A stretch of DNA of 6,648 nt from an uncultured Lachnospiraceae bacterium (GTDB lineage: Bacteria; Bacillota_A; Clostridia; Lachnospirales; Lachnospiraceae), in contig CACXGS010000417.1 of assembly GCA_902767195.1 (NCBI GenBank), forward strand, positions 1 through 6,648, given 5' to 3'. This document shows, piece after piece, positions 5,394-6,648 of the stretch. Position numbers and translations under genes: made by a program. The notes under the pieces were generated by a model. That model worked only from the letters and a program-made list of their open reading frames with translations, searched no databases and was not told the DNA's origin. How positions within the stretch are numbered: the first letter of the stretch is position 1; each line of letters starts with the position of its first letter.

Positions 5394-6071
5394 ATGTACA
5401 GTATAGCTATTGACGGACCGGCAGGAGCCGGAAAGAGCACGATTGCCAAGGCTGTAGCCCGGAAGATCGGATTTATTTATGTCGATACCGGTGCCATGTA
5501 CCGGACGATGGCTCTTTATTTTTTAAGGGAAGGTATTGACGGCCATGACAGAGAACGCGTGGCAGCGGAATGCCCCAACATCAGAGTAACTCTTGACTAT
5601 GATTCGGAAGGAAACCAGCATATTTATTTGAACGGAGAGGATGTGTCCTCTCTGATCAGACAGGAGGAAGTCGGAAAGATGGCTTCCCTGACCTCAGCCA
5701 TTCCCGAAGTGAGGGCTGCACTGCTTGATCTGCAGAGAGATCTGGCCAGGACGAATAATGTTCTGATGGACGGTCGGGATATCGGGACCCATGTTCTCCC
5801 GGATGCCTCGTTGAAGATCTTTCTCACGGCATCTGCAGATGTCAGAGCCAGGAGAAGATATGACGAGCTGACAGAGAAGGGGATTCCCTGTGATTACGAC
5901 CGGATTCGTGAAGATATTATTCAGCGGGACCGCCAGGATACCGAGAGGGAGATTTCTCCTTTGAGACAGGCAGAAGATGCCATACTTCTCGATTCATCCG
6001 ATCTGTCGATACCAGAGGTGATCGACCGGGTGATTGAGTACTTCGAGGATATAAAGAACAGGAATGACTGA
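5394..6071 (+). CDS. cmk: (d)CMP kinase (cytidylate kinase)
   Basis: The 225-residue product transfers phosphate from ATP to CMP or dCMP in cytosolic pyrimidine nucleotide metabolism. Recognisable blocks are the Walker A loop GPAGAGKST (8-16), VDTGAMYR (30-37) in the CMP-binding region, LNGEDVSSLIRQEEVGKMAS (79-98), the diagnostic DGRDIGTHVLPDA (126-138), and the arginine-rich lid region around ADVRARRRYDEL followed by RDRQDTERE. Length matches bacterial Cmk (about 220-230 residues). It is preceded by a 298-base spacer and followed by ispH after 62 bases without a terminator, so the two are probably cotranscribed. The flavoprotein–cmk–ispH order is one I associate with clostridial genomes. 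Confidence 0.97.
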   Translation: MYSIAIDGPAGAGKSTIAKAVARKIGFIYVDTGAMYRTMALYFLREGIDGHDRERVAAECPNIRVTLDYDSEGNQHIYLNGEDVSSLIRQEEVGKMASLTSAIPEVRAALLDLQRDLARTNNVLMDGRDIGTHVLPDASLKIFLTASADVRARRRYDELTEKGIPCDYDRIREDIIQRDRQDTEREISPLRQAEDAILLDSSDLSIPEVIDRVIEYFEDIKNRND

Positions 6072-6106
6072 TTCCGGATACTGAAGATTAATTGCAGATG
6101 CCTCTT

Positions 6107-6112
6107 AAGGGG
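6107..6112 (+). promoter_or_regulatory. Ribosome binding site suggesting an alternative ispH start
   Basis: AAGGGG at 6107-6112 (within TTAAGGGG) pairs well with the 16S tail, allowing one G-U. It is 21 bases from ATG 6134 but only six from the in-frame TTG 6119. The ATG itself has only a weak GAGA at 6125-6128. Confidence 0.45.
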
Positions 6113-6133
6113 CCACTGTTGACAGAGATTGTA

Positions 6134-6648
6134 ATGAAGATTAACATAGCGAAATCCGCCGGCTTTTGTTTTGGGGTTCAACGAGCTGTTGATACCGTTT
6201 ATAAGGAATGTGGAAAGGACCACGTGTATACATACGGTCCGATCATTCACAATGATGAGGTTGTAGCCGATCTTGAACGTCAGGGAGTCCGGGTAATCGA
6301 AGACCCGGATGACTTTTCCCAGGTCGAGAAAGGCATTATCATAATCCGTTCCCATGGTGTGCCCAAGAGCATATATGATCAGATTCTTTCTGCCGGTTAT
6401 GAATTGGTGGACGCCACCTGCCCCTTCGTTAAGAAGATTCATCGCATTGTGCAGGAGCACAGTGACCAGGGCAGACAGATCATCATTATAGGGAATAACC
6501 ATCACCCGGAGGTTGAAGGGATCATGGGCTGGTGTTCCAACAGCCCACTGGTGATCGAAAACAGCGATCAGGCCAGGGATATTCATCTTGCGGAAGGCAC
6601 CAAGGTGACAATTGTTTCGCAGACGACGTTTCATTACTCCAAATTTCA
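6134..6648 (+). CDS. ispH: 4-hydroxy-3-methylbut-2-enyl diphosphate reductase (3' end outside window)
   Basis: This is the first 171 residues of IspH (LytB), the [4Fe-4S] enzyme that converts HMBPP to IPP and DMAPP in the last step of the MEP isoprenoid pathway. Seen from ATG 6134: the first cluster cysteine Cys12 in KSAGFCFGV, His39 in GPIIHND, His74 in RSHGVP, the second cluster cysteine Cys96 in DATCPFV, the substrate-binding HHPEVEG with His124 and Glu126, and VSQTTF (161-166). The third cysteine, expected near residue 195, is beyond the window. An in-frame TTG at 6119 has the better ribosome binding site and would add five residues (LTEIV before MKINIA). In many clostridia IspH is fused to ribosomal-protein-S1-like domains; whether that holds here cannot be seen. 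The open frame continues to the last base, so the gene is cut by the window edge and not broken. Confidence 0.96.
   Translation, partial: MKINIAKSAGFCFGVQRAVDTVYKECGKDHVYTYGPIIHNDEVVADLERQGVRVIEDPDDFSQVEKGIIIIRSHGVPKSIYDQILSAGYELVDATCPFVKKIHRIVQEHSDQGRQIIIIGNNHHPEVEGIMGWCSNSPLVIENSDQARDIHLAEGTKVTIVSQTTFHYSKF

Noticed and set aside
5921..6634. A 237-codon minus strand open frame opposite cmk and ispH
   Set aside because: It lies antisense to two clearly recognisable conserved enzymes and its translation resembles no family; it is a coding shadow.

Overview
The window looks like chromosomal core sequence from a low-to-mid GC Gram-positive anaerobe of the class Clostridia, most probably Lachnospiraceae-like. 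This rests on GGAGG-type ribosome binding sites before nearly every gene, frequent GTG starts, roughly balanced GC, and the gene order FAD-flavoprotein (HI0933/BaiN type) – cmk – ispH, which is familiar from clostridial chromosomes. The genus assignment is inference. All genes found lie on the + strand; no rRNA, tRNA, CRISPR array, transposase or phage gene was seen.

Left part (1-1657): the 3' end of a Cof-type HAD phosphatase, then a polytopic membrane protein that resembles the YhhN/TMEM86 fold, then apt (adenine salvage) behind its own extended -10 promoter. Middle part (1658-5095): a 173-base spacer with small repeats, a Bax inhibitor-1 family membrane protein, a small single-domain cupin, a MurR/RpiR-type regulator with an SIS domain, and a BaiN/HI0933-family flavoprotein whose ATG directly follows the regulator's stop codon. 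The last three, and possibly the BI-1 gene, look like one transcription unit.

Right part (5096-6648): a 298-base spacer, then cmk (CMP kinase) and the 5' part of ispH (last step of the MEP isoprenoid pathway), which runs off the right edge. The spacer is the most unusual piece. It starts immediately after the flavoprotein stop codon with about 150 bases of dense inverted repeats: two local hairpins whose arms can also pair with each other over a longer range, a bulged 9+5 bp GC-rich hairpin, and a 9-bp hairpin with a tetraloop. A separate AT-rich dyad follows before cmk. I do not recognise this element. It could be a structured RNA, a processing or termination region between the two operons, or a copy of a dispersed intergenic repeat.

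Functionally these are mostly housekeeping genes (nucleotide salvage and phosphorylation, isoprenoid synthesis) mixed with poorly characterised membrane, cupin and flavoprotein genes. Nothing in the protein-coding content amounts to a clear new system; the best lead for novelty is the structured spacer at 5096-5252.
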